This document shows positions 1 through 9,511 of a stretch of DNA of 64,000 nucleotides, one piece after another (within the stretch, counting starts at the first letter, position 1; each line of letters begins with the position of its first letter). Under the pieces are notes generated by a model. That model saw nothing but the letters and a program-made list of their open reading frames with translations, was not told where the DNA came from and ran no database searches. The DNA comes from Tunturibacter empetritectus (GTDB lineage: Bacteria; Acidobacteriota; Terriglobia; Terriglobales; Acidobacteriaceae). The DNA lies in contig NZ_CP132932.1 of NCBI RefSeq assembly GCF_040358985.1, forward strand, positions 1,178,001-1,242,000, in the 5' to 3' direction. A program made the translations under genes and the position numbers.

Positions 1-1034
1 CAACGACGGATAAGCAGATCAGTCTCTCGAGCGGATTGACTGGTTACGCTATCGCAACGGTAGCTCAGCCAATCTCGCAGCTTTATCAAATACATCTCTT
101 GGTGCGAGAGAAGCAGCTCTCCGTCGATCTTGCAGGAGAAAAATACAAGCAGAAGAGGCAGGCTACCGTGGTGGATGTAAAGCAAGGCTATTACGCCATT
201 CTTCAATCCGAGAGCGCTCTCGAGTCCGAGCAGGCGCTGATAAAGGAATACGAGGAAACCGATCGAGTCACCACGCAATATCTGAGCAAAGAGTCCATCC
301 TGAAATCGGACAGCCTGCAGGTGAAAGCACAACTGGCCCAGGCAAGACATCAGCTAATCACGCTCCGGGACGATCTGCAGACCCAGAAAGAACACTTCAA
401 CGATCTGCTGGGGAGGGATCTCGATACATCCTTTCGCACTCAACCCGTTCCACCGGCCTCAACCGATGAGATGGATTTGAAGGCAGCTAGAAAGACGGCT
501 CTCCAGCAGCGGCCCGAGTTACAGGAAGCAAAGATCAACGTCGAGAAGGCCGGTTACGACCGCAGCCTCGCAAAGGCCGAATACATCCCCGGCATCGGCG
601 CGCAACTCCAATACCTCACTCCAATCAATACCCAGATCCTGCCGCAAAATATCCTCTCCGTCGGTTTGAAGATGACCTGGGAGCCATACGAATGGGGCCG
701 GCGCAAAGACAATGTGAAAGAAAAAGACATTCAGGTGCAGCAAAGCCAATACCAGTTGGACCACACCAGCTCCCAGGTGCTGTTGGATGTCGACAATACC
801 TTCCGCAAACTGAGCGAGAGCCGTTCCATGTTGGAGGTCGCACAGGCCGCCCGCGATGCCGCGAACGAAAAGTTACGCGAAGTGAATGACCAGTACAGAC
901 AGGTGACGGTCCTGCTGCGCGACGTCTTGAAGCAGCAAGCCGCAGTCGCGAATGCCAATCACGAATACGAAGAGAGCCTGCTCGCATTCTGGAACGCGAA
1001 GGCAGAATTTGAAAAAGCCTTGGGAGAAGAGTGA
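1..1034 (+). CDS. TolC-family outer-membrane efflux protein, 5' end cut by window edge
   Basis: The reading frame is already open at the first bases of the window, so the true start and signal peptide lie upstream. The visible part is long, charged and alpha-helical, with two helical-hairpin repeats (around the ESALESEQALIKEYEE and RPELQEAKINVEKAG segments), as in TolC/OEP proteins. It would form the outer-membrane and periplasmic channel of the tripartite pump encoded by the next two genes. The stop is 3 bp before the adaptor gene, which indicates one transcript. Family assignment is firm; the transported substrate cannot be read from the sequence. Confidence 0.88.
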   Translation, partial: TTDKQISLSSGLTGYAIATVAQPISQLYQIHLLVREKQLSVDLAGEKYKQKRQATVVDVKQGYYAILQSESALESEQALIKEYEETDRVTTQYLSKESILKSDSLQVKAQLAQARHQLITLRDDLQTQKEHFNDLLGRDLDTSFRTQPVPPASTDEMDLKAARKTALQQRPELQEAKINVEKAGYDRSLAKAEYIPGIGAQLQYLTPINTQILPQNILSVGLKMTWEPYEWGRRKDNVKEKDIQVQQSQYQLDHTSSQVLLDVDNTFRKLSESRSMLEVAQAARDAANEKLREVNDQYRQVTVLLRDVLKQQAAVANANHEYEESLLAFWNAKAEFEKALGEE

Positions 1035-1037
1035 AAC

Positions 1038-2174
1038 ATGAATCGCCTCGCCAAGCCGGGTCGTCTCTGGGTCGCAGCTCTCGCGAACTCTCTTGTCCTA
1101 GCTCTCGCTGCCTGCAAACAGGAAAATCCGGCGACGACACTTCCCCTTCCAGTGCACACGGCAGTCGTGCAGTCAGTCTCCGCAGAGAGCGGCACAAAAT
1201 ATTCTGCCAACATCGTTCCCTATGCCCAGGTCGACTTGTCCTTCAAATCGAACGGTTACGTCGAGCGCATCCATCAGGTCAAGAGCCCAAGTGGCGGCAT
1301 GAGAAATGTCGATCAGGGCGATTGGGTTCCGAAAGGAACGGTGCTGGCGCTGGTCAGCCAACAGGACTATAGCGACAAGTTGCAGCAGGCACAGGCGCAA
1401 CTCGCACGTGGACAAGCCGAACAAGAAAAAGCCAAGCTGAGCTTCGACCGAGTCTCCTCTCTCTACTCCACGCAAAGCGCCACCAAACCCGACTACGACT
1501 CCGCTAAAGCACAGATGGACAGCACGACTGCCTCCGTTTCAGGCGCACAAGCGCAGATCAGCGAGGCGAAGGTTGCTCTCGCTTATTGCTCCCTGCGAGC
1601 GCCGTTCAATGGATGGCTGGTCAAGCGCAGCGTCGATCTCGGAAGCCTGGTGGGACCAGCCACCAATGGTTTTACACTGGCGGATACAAGCTCGGTGAAA
1701 GCTGTCTTTGGAGTTCCCGACATCCTCATCAGCCGGGTCAGACTGGGCCAGCATCTAATTATCGCCACCGACGCGCTATCGCATCCTGTAGAAGGCCGGG
1801 TCAGTGCGATCTCGCCCGCCGCCGACCCAAAGAGCCGCGTATTCTCAGTCGAAGTCACAATCCCAAATCAAAAAGATGAGTTGAAGTCGGGTATGATCGC
1901 CTCGCTCAGTCTGGATGGCGCAAGTCTGCAACAGCCCGCCCTGGTCGTTCCGTTATCAGCAGTCATCCGCGATCCCTCGCACGCAGATGGCTTCGCCGTC
2001 ATGGCAGCCGACGGCAGCGGAGATCTCGTATCGGCACGTTTGCAGCCAGTGGATCTCGGCGATACCTCTGGAAACATGATCGTCGTGAAGGGAGGACTCA
2101 CCTCCGGAGAGAGAGTCATCACTACCGGAGTCACTTTGATCAAGAGCGGCGATAAGGTCCGCGTCATACCGTAA
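1038..2174 (+). CDS. RND efflux periplasmic adaptor subunit (HlyD/AcrA family lipoprotein)
   Basis: This 378-residue protein starts with a lipoprotein signal ending in an LAAC lipobox (Cys about residue 26), so it should be lipid-anchored in the periplasm. Then follow the split lipoyl-like half motifs, a coiled-coil hairpin (about 115-180, rich in Gln, Ala and Lys), the second lipoyl half (LRAPFNGWLVKRSVDLG) and beta-barrel and membrane-proximal domains. It would join the outer-membrane channel to the inner-membrane permease. It lies 3 bp after the TolC-family gene and about 50 bp before the permease gene, in a channel-adaptor-permease order. The length is normal for the family. Confidence 0.92.
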   Translation: MNRLAKPGRLWVAALANSLVLALAACKQENPATTLPLPVHTAVVQSVSAESGTKYSANIVPYAQVDLSFKSNGYVERIHQVKSPSGGMRNVDQGDWVPKGTVLALVSQQDYSDKLQQAQAQLARGQAEQEKAKLSFDRVSSLYSTQSATKPDYDSAKAQMDSTTASVSGAQAQISEAKVALAYCSLRAPFNGWLVKRSVDLGSLVGPATNGFTLADTSSVKAVFGVPDILISRVRLGQHLIIATDALSHPVEGRVSAISPAADPKSRVFSVEVTIPNQKDELKSGMIASLSLDGASLQQPALVVPLSAVIRDPSHADGFAVMAADGSGDLVSARLQPVDLGDTSGNMIVVKGGLTSGERVITTGVTLIKSGDKVRVIP

Positions 2175-2225
2175 ACTCCCGGCGAACACGTCTCGCTGGA
2201 ACAGTCATCAAGGGTGCACGAAGCC

Positions 2226-5200
2226 ATGAGCCACAAGTCGGAAGCCGAGTACATTGCTCATACCCACAATACGGCGCGCTTCTTCGTGGAGAACCGGCAG
2301 CTCTCGCTTGTCATCCTGATCGCTCTCTGCCTATGGGGTTGGTACGGCTTTCAGCACATGGCAAAGCGCAAAGATCCGAAGATACCGGTGCGTGTGGCCG
2401 TTGCATTCACGCAGTGGCCTGGCGCAACCGCGCAGGAGGTCGAACAACTGGTCACCCGGCAAGTCGAGCAGACAATGGCACAGAACTCCTTCATCAAGCC
2501 ACCGTCAGCCTCTGACTTCGGCATTCGCTCCTTCAGCTTTCCTAATCTGTCGATGGTCTATGTCCAACTTGACGATCAGGTGAGCGATCCCAAAAAGCAG
2601 TTCACTGATATGAACCTGAAGCTGAATGCGCTCAACAGCAGCTTGCCGCAGGGTGCCGGTCCCATTCAGTTCAACAGCGATTTTGGTGACACCGCAGCTC
2701 TGATGTTAACTGTAGCCAGTCCCCCCGCGAATGAAGTCGAGGTTGCTTTGCGGGCGAGGTCGATTCGCGGTGCGATCGAAAAGACGCGAGCTGCCGAACC
2801 AAAACGATCTCCGCAGCCACGAGTGACGATTGTCAACGCATTTCCCTTGTCGGTCTCCGCTTCTCTGATGCACGATTCTTTTGTGTCGTTCATCGAAGCG
2901 GCAGCACAGACTAGGATGATCTTCGACCCACATTTTTTTGAAGGCAGCGGCTTCATCGGCGTCGATGTCGCCACTACCCTGACTGACGCAGAGCTTCGCG
3001 AAGCCGGAGACCGATTAGTGGTGGAGAAGCTGCACCGCTCCGAAATCCACCCCGATGCGTGGCCAGCGGCCTTCATCCGCAATCCCCAAGACACAGAGAC
3101 GCAGCTGTCCGCAGTGGCGGGAGACAGGTACACGTATCGCGAACTCGATGACTTTACCGACCTCATAGGAAGAACGCTACAGGGAGCTCCTGAGGTCGCC
3201 AAGATCGATCGCAAGGGAGTGCTTCCTGAACAAATCTATCTGGACTACTCTCAGGACCGGCTAGCCCAATACGGCATGACTCCTTCCAATCTGAAGGACA
3301 TACTCGGGGCGCGCAACACTACGCTACCCGGAGGCCAGCTTGAGGTCGGCCCTGCCAGCATTCAGATTGACCCGTCGGGGAAGTTCACTGACCCACGACA
3401 AATTGGCGATGTAATAGTCGGCTCTTCTTCCTCCGCCGCGCAGAGTCCGGTCTACCTTCGCGATCTGGTGGAGATATCTCGCGCTTATCAGAGCCCTGCG
3501 CGGTACCTAAACTACCTGACCTGGGCGGATAAGCAAGGACACTGGCATCGCAGCCGCGCGATTACGATTGCGGTTCAGGTAAAAGACTCTGAACAGATCG
3601 ACGCCTTTGGCCGAAGCGTGGACGCGAAGCTCGCTGCCGTGAAGCAATATCTCCCCGACGATCTAATCTTCGCCCGCACCTCCGATCAGCCGCTGCAGGT
3701 AAAAGAAAACATCAGTCTCTTCATGGATTCGCTGTACGAGGCGATTGTTCTCGTCGTGCTGGTATCGTGGATCGGCTTCTGGGAGTGGCGCTCGGCGTTG
3801 CTGATGGCGATCTCTATTCCCATCACCTTAGCCATGACTTTTGGCGTCTTGTATCTGATCGGCATTGATATTCAACAAGTCTCAGTCGCTACTCTGATCA
3901 TCGCACTGGGTCTGTTGGTCGACGACCCGGTAATCGCAGGCGACTCTATTAAACATGCGCTCGCCGAAGGCCACCCAAGCATCGTCGCCGCATGGCTTGG
4001 CCCTACCAAGCTTGCAACCGCCATCATGTATGCAACAGTCACTAACATCGTGGCCTACCTGCCCTTCCTGATGGTCACTGGCAGTACCGGTGAATTTCTC
4101 TTCAGCCTGCCGATCGTCATGACCGTAGCGCTGATTGCTTCACGTCTGGTTTCGATGACTTTTCTGCCCATGCTCGGCTACTATCTGCTTCGCCCGGAAA
4201 AGAACGGCGAAAAATCTTTGGAGGAGCAGCGCAAACACGGCTTCTTCGGCCTCTATGCGCGAGCTGCGAAGTACTCGATCGAGCATCGTTGGAAGTTCTT
4301 CTTCGCTTCGCTCTTGTTTCTCGCCGCCGGTGTCTTGATCTTTTCGAGGCTCACGACTGCCTTCTTCCCGGAGGACGTTCAGTACTGGTCTTACATCGAC
4401 GTCTGGCTGCCGAACGATGCAAACATTGGAGCGACCAATGAGATCGCGCTCAAAGCGGAACAGATCATTCGGGAGCAAGCGGCGCGATTCTCGAAAGAAC
4501 ACGAACATCCATTGAAACAATGCGACCTGTTGCGTTACATCACGACCTTTGTCGGCGGCGGCGGCCCGCGCTTTTGGTTTTCCGCTTCCCCGCAAGGACA
4601 GCAATTGAACTATGCGCAGATCCTGATTGAGGTTCGTGACAAAGAGATGACGCCGGAGTTCATCAGGGCGCTGCAGCCGGCGCTGACCGCGTCCATTCCG
4701 GGTGCGCGTCTGGATGCACGCCAGTTGCTGACCAACCCCATGGACTATCCCATTGAAATTCGCGTCTCCAGTACCGCCGATCTGAGCGCTCAGCAGGAGC
4801 CGGAGGACATCCGCGGGTTGCAGGCTGTTGCGGGCAGGGTCGAGGACATCTTGCGCTCCATTCCGATCGCGGAGCGCACCCGTAATGAATGGGGAGAGGC
4901 GAATGCGCAGATTGCGCTCACCATCGATCCAGACCGCGCCAATCTTGCCGGGATCACGAACATGGACGTGGCGAACTCTTCGACGGCAGGCATTAGCGGA
5001 TCTACCGTCGGTGTTCTGCAGGAGGGTCAGAAGCAGATTCCGGTCGTAGCGCGCCTGCGCATGAACGAACGTGCTCAGCTCTCGGATATCCAAAGTCTCT
5101 ACGTCTATGGCTCGCAGGACAGCAACAAGATCAAGCTTGCGCAAATTTCGGATATCAACCACGACCTGGTGACCGGTCGCATCGTTCGGCTGGAGCAGTT

Positions 5201-5894
5201 CCGTACCATCAATGTGCGCAGCTTCCCCGTCGCTGGGCACCTAAGTTCGGAAGTCCTGAATATCGCCATGCCTAAGCTGCTGGCACTGGAAGCGACCCTG
5301 CCACCCGGCTACAAGATCCAGATCGGGGGCGAATATGACAAGACAAAGCATGGCTTCCGGAATCTCGCCACGGTGATGGTGATCTCGGTTGCCGCCATCT
5401 TCATGGCTCTTGTCTTTCAATTCAAGAACGCCATTAAACCCACGCTGGTGTTGGCCGCTGCGCCGTATGGCATGGTGGGCGCCTTCGCCGCGCTGTGGGT
5501 CATGGGCGAGCCCTTCGGCTTCATGGCCTTTCTCGGCATCGCCAGTCTTGTCGGCGTCATCGTCAGCCACTCCATAGTCCTCTTCGACTTCATCGAAGAG
5601 CGGCGCATCGCTGGCGATGACTTTGAACTGGCTTTGATTGATGCTGGCATTCTCCGCCTTCGTCCCGTGCTGATAACAGTGTTCGCAACCGTGCTGGCGC
5701 TTGTCCCTCTCGCAGCGCATGGCGGTCCGCTTTGGAAGCCGCTCTGCTATGCGCAGATAGGTGGGCTGCTGGTCGCGACCGTGGTCACGAAGCTCCAGGT
5801 ACCAGTGATGTACGCGATTTTTGTACTTGATCTCAAAATCTTGAAGTGGGATGCAGCCGAGAAAGAGCCTGCCGCTCAACCTACAAACGCATAA
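2226..5894 (+). CDS. RND efflux transporter permease subunit, enlarged
   Basis: The protein has the RND layout: a first membrane helix near residues 25-45, a large periplasmic loop, a block of helices with the conserved acidic pair at about D566-D567 (VDDPV) that relays protons, a second periplasmic loop, and a final helix block ending near the C-terminus. At about 1,222 residues it is longer than the usual 1,030-1,070. The excess lies mainly at about residues 170-300 in the first porter loop, where family alignment breaks. I chose the ATG at 2226, with AAGGG about 12 bp upstream; an in-frame GTG at 2214 would add four residues. It would drive proton-coupled export with the two preceding gene products. 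Confidence 0.9.
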   Translation: MSHKSEAEYIAHTHNTARFFVENRQLSLVILIALCLWGWYGFQHMAKRKDPKIPVRVAVAFTQWPGATAQEVEQLVTRQVEQTMAQNSFIKPPSASDFGIRSFSFPNLSMVYVQLDDQVSDPKKQFTDMNLKLNALNSSLPQGAGPIQFNSDFGDTAALMLTVASPPANEVEVALRARSIRGAIEKTRAAEPKRSPQPRVTIVNAFPLSVSASLMHDSFVSFIEAAAQTRMIFDPHFFEGSGFIGVDVATTLTDAELREAGDRLVVEKLHRSEIHPDAWPAAFIRNPQDTETQLSAVAGDRYTYRELDDFTDLIGRTLQGAPEVAKIDRKGVLPEQIYLDYSQDRLAQYGMTPSNLKDILGARNTTLPGGQLEVGPASIQIDPSGKFTDPRQIGDVIVGSSSSAAQSPVYLRDLVEISRAYQSPARYLNYLTWADKQGHWHRSRAITIAVQVKDSEQIDAFGRSVDAKLAAVKQYLPDDLIFARTSDQPLQVKENISLFMDSLYEAIVLVVLVSWIGFWEWRSALLMAISIPITLAMTFGVLYLIGIDIQQVSVATLIIALGLLVDDPVIAGDSIKHALAEGHPSIVAAWLGPTKLATAIMYATVTNIVAYLPFLMVTGSTGEFLFSLPIVMTVALIASRLVSMTFLPMLGYYLLRPEKNGEKSLEEQRKHGFFGLYARAAKYSIEHRWKFFFASLLFLAAGVLIFSRLTTAFFPEDVQYWSYIDVWLPNDANIGATNEIALKAEQIIREQAARFSKEHEHPLKQCDLLRYITTFVGGGGPRFWFSASPQGQQLNYAQILIEVRDKEMTPEFIRALQPALTASIPGARLDARQLLTNPMDYPIEIRVSSTADLSAQQEPEDIRGLQAVAGRVEDILRSIPIAERTRNEWGEANAQIALTIDPDRANLAGITNMDVANSSTAGISGSTVGVLQEGQKQIPVVARLRMNERAQLSDIQSLYVYGSQDSNKIKLAQISDINHDLVTGRIVRLEQFRTINVRSFPVAGHLSSEVLNIAMPKLLALEATLPPGYKIQIGGEYDKTKHGFRNLATVMVISVAAIFMALVFQFKNAIKPTLVLAAAPYGMVGAFAALWVMGEPFGFMAFLGIASLVGVIVSHSIVLFDFIEERRIAGDDFELALIDAGILRLRPVLITVFATVLALVPLAAHGGPLWKPLCYAQIGGLLVATVVTKLQVPVMYAIFVLDLKILKWDAAEKEPAAQPTNA

Positions 5895-6051
5895 GTTATC
5901 AATCGTCGTCCTTCATGCAGGAGTCTCGCGCGAAAATCGCATCTTTTTCTCGTGCCTGCATTTTTGCCTTGACGTGCCTCTGAGTCGCCAAGCGCCAGCG
6001 CATCATCGCCAAAGAATGCAAAGTAAGTTGTAGACGGGATTGTATTCAAAA

Positions 6052-6128
<77 letters not shown>

Positions 6129-6166
6129 ACTTAATTTAGTTTATCGCATCAAGCTGGCCACCGCGA

Positions 6167-6709
6167 TCAGAGTGTTCGAAACAAGCCGTGGCTGCTAGTC
6201 CCGAAGAGCGCGTGGAAGAGGCCGTCAAAGACCCACGTGAACAGAAGGAGCGGCAAAATGACCAGCCCGGCCAACACAAGACAGAGGACCCCAAGAAACA
6301 GCCAGCTCTGCAGCGTATGTTTGCGCGGCTCATCCACGCTGCCGACAAGGAGAGCGTAGTTCCGCCGGTTGGCGCGCCAGGCGATGTCGAACATATCGCC
6401 GAGAACCGGAACAGACCCAACCACGACCTCAATCGCCACATTGGCCACCATGCGCGCCACAGTAGCATACGAGACGCCACGCACCCACGCCGCGACGATG
6501 ATGATGCAAGAGGCAATTCCGCCGATCAGGTCGCCGACGCCTGGAATGAAGCCCACAATCCCGTCAAGTCCGAAGCGGATCGAGGTGCCGGGAATCCTGA
6601 TGAAATCGTCTAGAACATGCGAAAGCAGGTCCAGATTCTCGTCATCAAAAGCTTTTCCGCCACGTTTCAGGCGAGGAGACAGGACCTCCGGCTTTGCGGT
6701 AAACGGCAT
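6167..6709 (-). CDS. DUF4112 domain-containing membrane protein
   Basis: This 180-residue protein has the DUF4112 pattern: a polar N-terminus, then [23 protein letters not shown], a Gly-rich membrane hairpin, a second [19 protein letters not shown] motif, and a C-terminal hydrophobic helix (about 130-165). The function of this family is unknown; it is predicted to be an integral inner-membrane protein. It ends about 40 bp before tRNA-Pro on the same strand, so the two could be co-transcribed. The divergent neighbour is tRNA-His, and the short region between carries the tRNA-His promoter. Confidence 0.88.
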   Translation of the reverse strand: MPFTAKPEVLSPRLKRGGKAFDDENLDLLSHVLDDFIRIPGTSIRFGLDGIVGFIPGVGDLIGGIASCIIIVAAWVRGVSYATVARMVANVAIEVVVGSVPVLGDMFDIAWRANRRNYALLVGSVDEPRKHTLQSWLFLGVLCLVLAGLVILPLLLFTWVFDGLFHALFGTSSHGLFRTL

Positions 6710-6735
6710 CGGACCCTCCCCGTCCGACTGGGAGA

Positions 6736-6763
6736 TTGTCTCGCAGGCGGCCAGTGCTATAAT
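6736..6763 (+). promoter_or_regulatory. Promoter of tRNA-His
   Basis: A consensus -10 TATAAT at 6758-6763 is preceded by TGC (extended -10 type). A -35-like TTGTCT lies 16 bp further upstream at 6736-6741. The tRNA begins 11 bp after the -10. Confidence 0.7.
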
Positions 6764-6773
6764 TCCAGTATAC

Positions 6774-6849
6774 GGCGGCTATAGTTCAGTGGCAGAACGC
6801 CGCTCTGTGGCAGCGGATGTCGTGGGTTCGAAACCCACTAGCCGCCCCA
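6774..6849 (+). tRNA. tRNA-His (anticodon GTG)
   Basis: The acceptor GCGGCTA pairs with TAGCCGC. The extra 5' G (position -1, base 6774) faces C73, which is the identity feature of histidine tRNAs. The anticodon loop CTGTGGC gives GTG, and the T-arm GTGGGTTCGAAACCCAC is perfect. CCA is encoded at 6847-6849. Confidence 0.97.
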
Positions 6850-6882
6850 AACTTCTCAAATCTTTAACCTGCGGATCAACCT

Positions 6883-7683
6883 TTGCCCCGCGTGCCAAAA
6901 GCTCCCTCTACGCCCGCCCCGGTAGCCGCTCCTAAATTACTGGCGCGCCTCTATGCCGGGACCTCGGGTTGGGCCTATCCCACCTGGAAGCCGGAGTTCT
7001 ATCCTGCTGGCACACCCGCCAAAAAGTTTCTGGAGTTTTACGCCTCGCAACTTACCTCGGTGGAGGTCAACTACACCTTCCGTGCCCTGCCGACGGCGAA
7101 GATACTCGAGAGTTGGCTTGCCGCGACGCCGTCAGAGTTTCGCTTCAGCTTCAAGGCCCCACAACGCATCACCCACCTCAAGCGGCTGCGCAGTTGCGAA
7201 GAACTGGTAACTCAGTTTGTGGCAGCCCTTGAACCAGTTCGTCAGTCCGGCAAACTTGGCCTTCTGCTCTTCCAGCTTCCTCCGAACTTCAAGGCTGACG
7301 CCGAACTTCTCAGCACCTTCCTCTTTCTCTCTGCCCTCCACGGAAGCAGCGCACCGCTAATCGCCTTTGAATTCCGCCATGAGTCCTGGTTCGACGAGAA
7401 GATCTATGCAGTCTTACGCGAGCACAACGCAGCAGTCTGCATCGCCGAGAGCGACGACCTGCTCACGCCGGAGGTGCACACCGCGAAGGACTACACCTGT
7501 TACCGGCTGCGGCGAAGCAGCGGCTACTCGCCAATCGAGTTGGATGCCTTTGCTCAACGTTTCGCAGCTCTCGCCCAGCAGCGCGACGTCTACGTCTACT
7601 TCAAACACGAGGACGAGCCAACCGGAGCACTCAACGCTACGCAATTTCTTGCCCGCCTTCAGGCACTGTCGGAGAAGCAGTAA
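6883..7683 (+). CDS. DUF72 domain-containing protein (YecE-like TIM barrel)
   Basis: The N-terminal GTSGWAYPTWKPEFYP and the later FYASQLTSVEVNYTFRALP, FSFKAPQRITHLKRL and YVYFKHEDEPTGALNA motifs are diagnostic of DUF72/YecE proteins, a TIM-barrel family of unknown biochemical function. The length (about 266 residues) fits the family. The start is uncertain: the frame opens with TTG at 6883 and offers GTG at 6892, and neither has a clear ribosome binding site. The stop overlaps the next ATG (TAATG), so it is translationally coupled to the YheT-like hydrolase gene. Confidence 0.88.
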   Translation: MPRVPKAPSTPAPVAAPKLLARLYAGTSGWAYPTWKPEFYPAGTPAKKFLEFYASQLTSVEVNYTFRALPTAKILESWLAATPSEFRFSFKAPQRITHLKRLRSCEELVTQFVAALEPVRQSGKLGLLLFQLPPNFKADAELLSTFLFLSALHGSSAPLIAFEFRHESWFDEKIYAVLREHNAAVCIAESDDLLTPEVHTAKDYTCYRLRRSSGYSPIELDAFAQRFAALAQQRDVYVYFKHEDEPTGALNATQFLARLQALSEKQ

Positions 7684-8720
7684 TGCCGACAGCGGAGATC
7701 GAGAGCATCGAGAGCCACGCCGTAGAGTTTCAGCCTCGACGTTTCATAATCAACGGACATCTGCAGACGATCATGGGCAACTACCTGCCGCGACTCAACA
7801 GTCTGCCCGCGCCCGAGGCAACGCTCGTCGAGGTTTCGCCGGCGACACCCAACCAGATCGCAAGTCAGGTTCTCTGCCACTGTCATTGGCAGCCCGAGAA
7901 CGTCCGCTCCTCGCGTCCAACAGCCATTCTCGTCCACGGGCTGGAAGGCTCCTCGAACTCACAGTACGTCATCGGCAACTCGAACAAGCTCTGGCGAGCC
8001 GGATGCAACATCATCCGCATGAACATGCGTAACTGCGGAGGCACCGAAGCGCTTACGCAGACGCTCTATCACTCCGGTCTCTCCAACGACGTACTCGCCG
8101 TGATGGACTTCTTCGTCGCACAACACCGCCTGCGGTCAGTATCCTTGATCGGTTACTCGATGGGCGGAAATCTCGTCCTCAAGCTTGCCGGCGAGCTTGG
8201 CTCTGCTGCTCCGCCAGAGCTGCACTCCGTCATCGGCGTATCGCCCGCGCTCGATCTTGGCCCATCGGCTGACGCTCTGCATCGCCCGTACAATCGGGTC
8301 TACGAGCTGAAGTTCTTGCGCGCTCTTCTCAGCCGTTATCGCCGCAAGGTCGCGCTGTTTCCTCACGTCTACGATCCCACTCTCGCCACTGGGATCCGTT
8401 CTCTGCGCGAGTTGGACGACCGTATCACCGCCTTCTATTCAGGTTTCACTGGAGCGGACGACTACTACTACCGCGCCGCTGCCGCCCGCGTCATCGACCA
8501 GATCGCCGTGCCGACACTCATCCTTCATGCATTGGACGATCCCTTTGTCCGCATCAGCGATGAGAGTTGCAAAACACTCGAGGCCAATCCGAGTATCCAG
8601 CTGATCACGACCCATCACGGAGGTCACTGCGCCTTCCTCGCGCGGCCCGATGCCGACAGTGGCTACGATGGCTACTGGGCCGAGCACACCCTGCTGCGCT
8701 TCCTGCTCGCCAACGCATAA
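7683..8720 (+). CDS. YheT-like alpha/beta-fold hydrolase
   Basis: This 345-residue protein has the EMB8/YheT architecture: the N-terminal INGHLQTIMGNYLPR, the oxyanion region LVHGLEGSS, the nucleophile elbow GYSMGGNLVLK (Ser near residue 162), the acid in LHALDDPFV, and the catalytic His in THHGGHCAFL. Family members act on carboxylic esters, but natural substrates are mostly unknown. The ATG overlaps the stop of the DUF72 gene by one base, and an unidentified gene follows 11 bp downstream, so the three form a probable operon after tRNA-His. Confidence 0.9.
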   Translation: MPTAEIESIESHAVEFQPRRFIINGHLQTIMGNYLPRLNSLPAPEATLVEVSPATPNQIASQVLCHCHWQPENVRSSRPTAILVHGLEGSSNSQYVIGNSNKLWRAGCNIIRMNMRNCGGTEALTQTLYHSGLSNDVLAVMDFFVAQHRLRSVSLIGYSMGGNLVLKLAGELGSAAPPELHSVIGVSPALDLGPSADALHRPYNRVYELKFLRALLSRYRRKVALFPHVYDPTLATGIRSLRELDDRITAFYSGFTGADDYYYRAAAARVIDQIAVPTLILHALDDPFVRISDESCKTLEANPSIQLITTHHGGHCAFLARPDADSGYDGYWAEHTLLRFLLANA

Positions 8721-8731
8721 GATAGTTCGTA

Positions 8732-9331
8732 ATGCTCTCTGACTGGTCCGCCGAATGTTCTTCAGACGATCCTGTACTCGTGGTTCCCTGGTCTGACCCA
8801 TCCGATCCCTCCGGCAATCGCCGATTCATCGATCTCCGCGAGAACCCTTACGACCTCGACCATCTCCCCGAAGTCGAGCAGCATCCCCCGCTGATGCATG
8901 CCCTGCGCGCGCTCAATGCCCCACGATCCGCTGTATTCACCGCGAAGTGCGATGTATGGCCGCTCGAAGCAGAGGAGCTTGACGCTCTCCGCGCAAACCT
9001 CGACGCAACCTCCGACGACGCCCCGGCAGGCTTCGGCAGCTACATCGACATCCTCTGGCGCGAGCGATCTCTCTTCGCCTCCTACCACCAGATGGAGCAA
9101 AGGGTGCATCGCTTGACCCGTCACTCCGCTCCGCTCGATCAGCCCTATGCCATGCTCGACTGCGTCATCCGACCTGCGCTCGTCGATCTCACCGGCCCGC
9201 AGGAGGGTTTTGCCATCAGCCTGTACGTGAAGGCCATCGGTCACGACCCCCAGGCAGCAGAACAGAACTGGGCCTCGGCCTTGGACGCTGTCGTCGCACT
9301 GTTGCGCAGCAAGGATCTTGCCTTGGGCTAG
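8732..9331 (+). CDS. Conserved hypothetical protein
   Basis: I do not recognise this 199-residue protein. It has no signal peptide or membrane segment and is acidic, with an alpha/beta look: WSDPSDPSGNRRFIDLRENPY near the N-terminus, a SYIDILWRERSLFASYHQME segment in the middle, and a C-terminal helix. It follows the hydrolase gene by 11 bp on the same strand and precedes tRNA-Arg. Codon use and strong conservation of the coding pattern support a real gene. A soluble cytoplasmic role is inferred only from the absence of export signals. Confidence 0.72.
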   Translation: MLSDWSAECSSDDPVLVVPWSDPSDPSGNRRFIDLRENPYDLDHLPEVEQHPPLMHALRALNAPRSAVFTAKCDVWPLEAEELDALRANLDATSDDAPAGFGSYIDILWRERSLFASYHQMEQRVHRLTRHSAPLDQPYAMLDCVIRPALVDLTGPQEGFAISLYVKAIGHDPQAAEQNWASALDAVVALLRSKDLALG

Positions 9332-9391
9332 CCCCCAATTTTCCAAACCCTCTGGGTCGCCTTCCCCGATACAATCAATACAGACGCATAC

Positions 9392-9468
9392 GGGCGAGTA
9401 GCTCAATTGGATAGAGCACGAGCCTTCTAAGCTCGGGGTTGTGGGTTCGATCCCCGCCTCGCCCACCA
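9392..9468 (+). tRNA. tRNA-Arg (anticodon TCT)
   Basis: The acceptor GGGCGAG pairs with CTCGCCC, the D-arm is GCTCAATTGGATAGAGC, the anticodon loop CTTCTAA gives TCT, and the T-arm GTGGGTTCGATCCCCGC closes. The discriminator A is followed by an encoded CCA at 9466-9468. A -10-like TACAAT lies at 9370-9375, with no convincing -35. Confidence 0.97.
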
Positions 9469-9511
9469 CCCGTACCAAGCGTCTGCGCCCCTCTAAGCTT
9501 CCCGAGCTTAC

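Noticed and set aside
4140..5240. Long minus-strand open frame (366 codons) under the first RND permease
   Set aside because: It is antisense to a well-supported gene, has no domain motifs and only reflects base composition of the permease codons.
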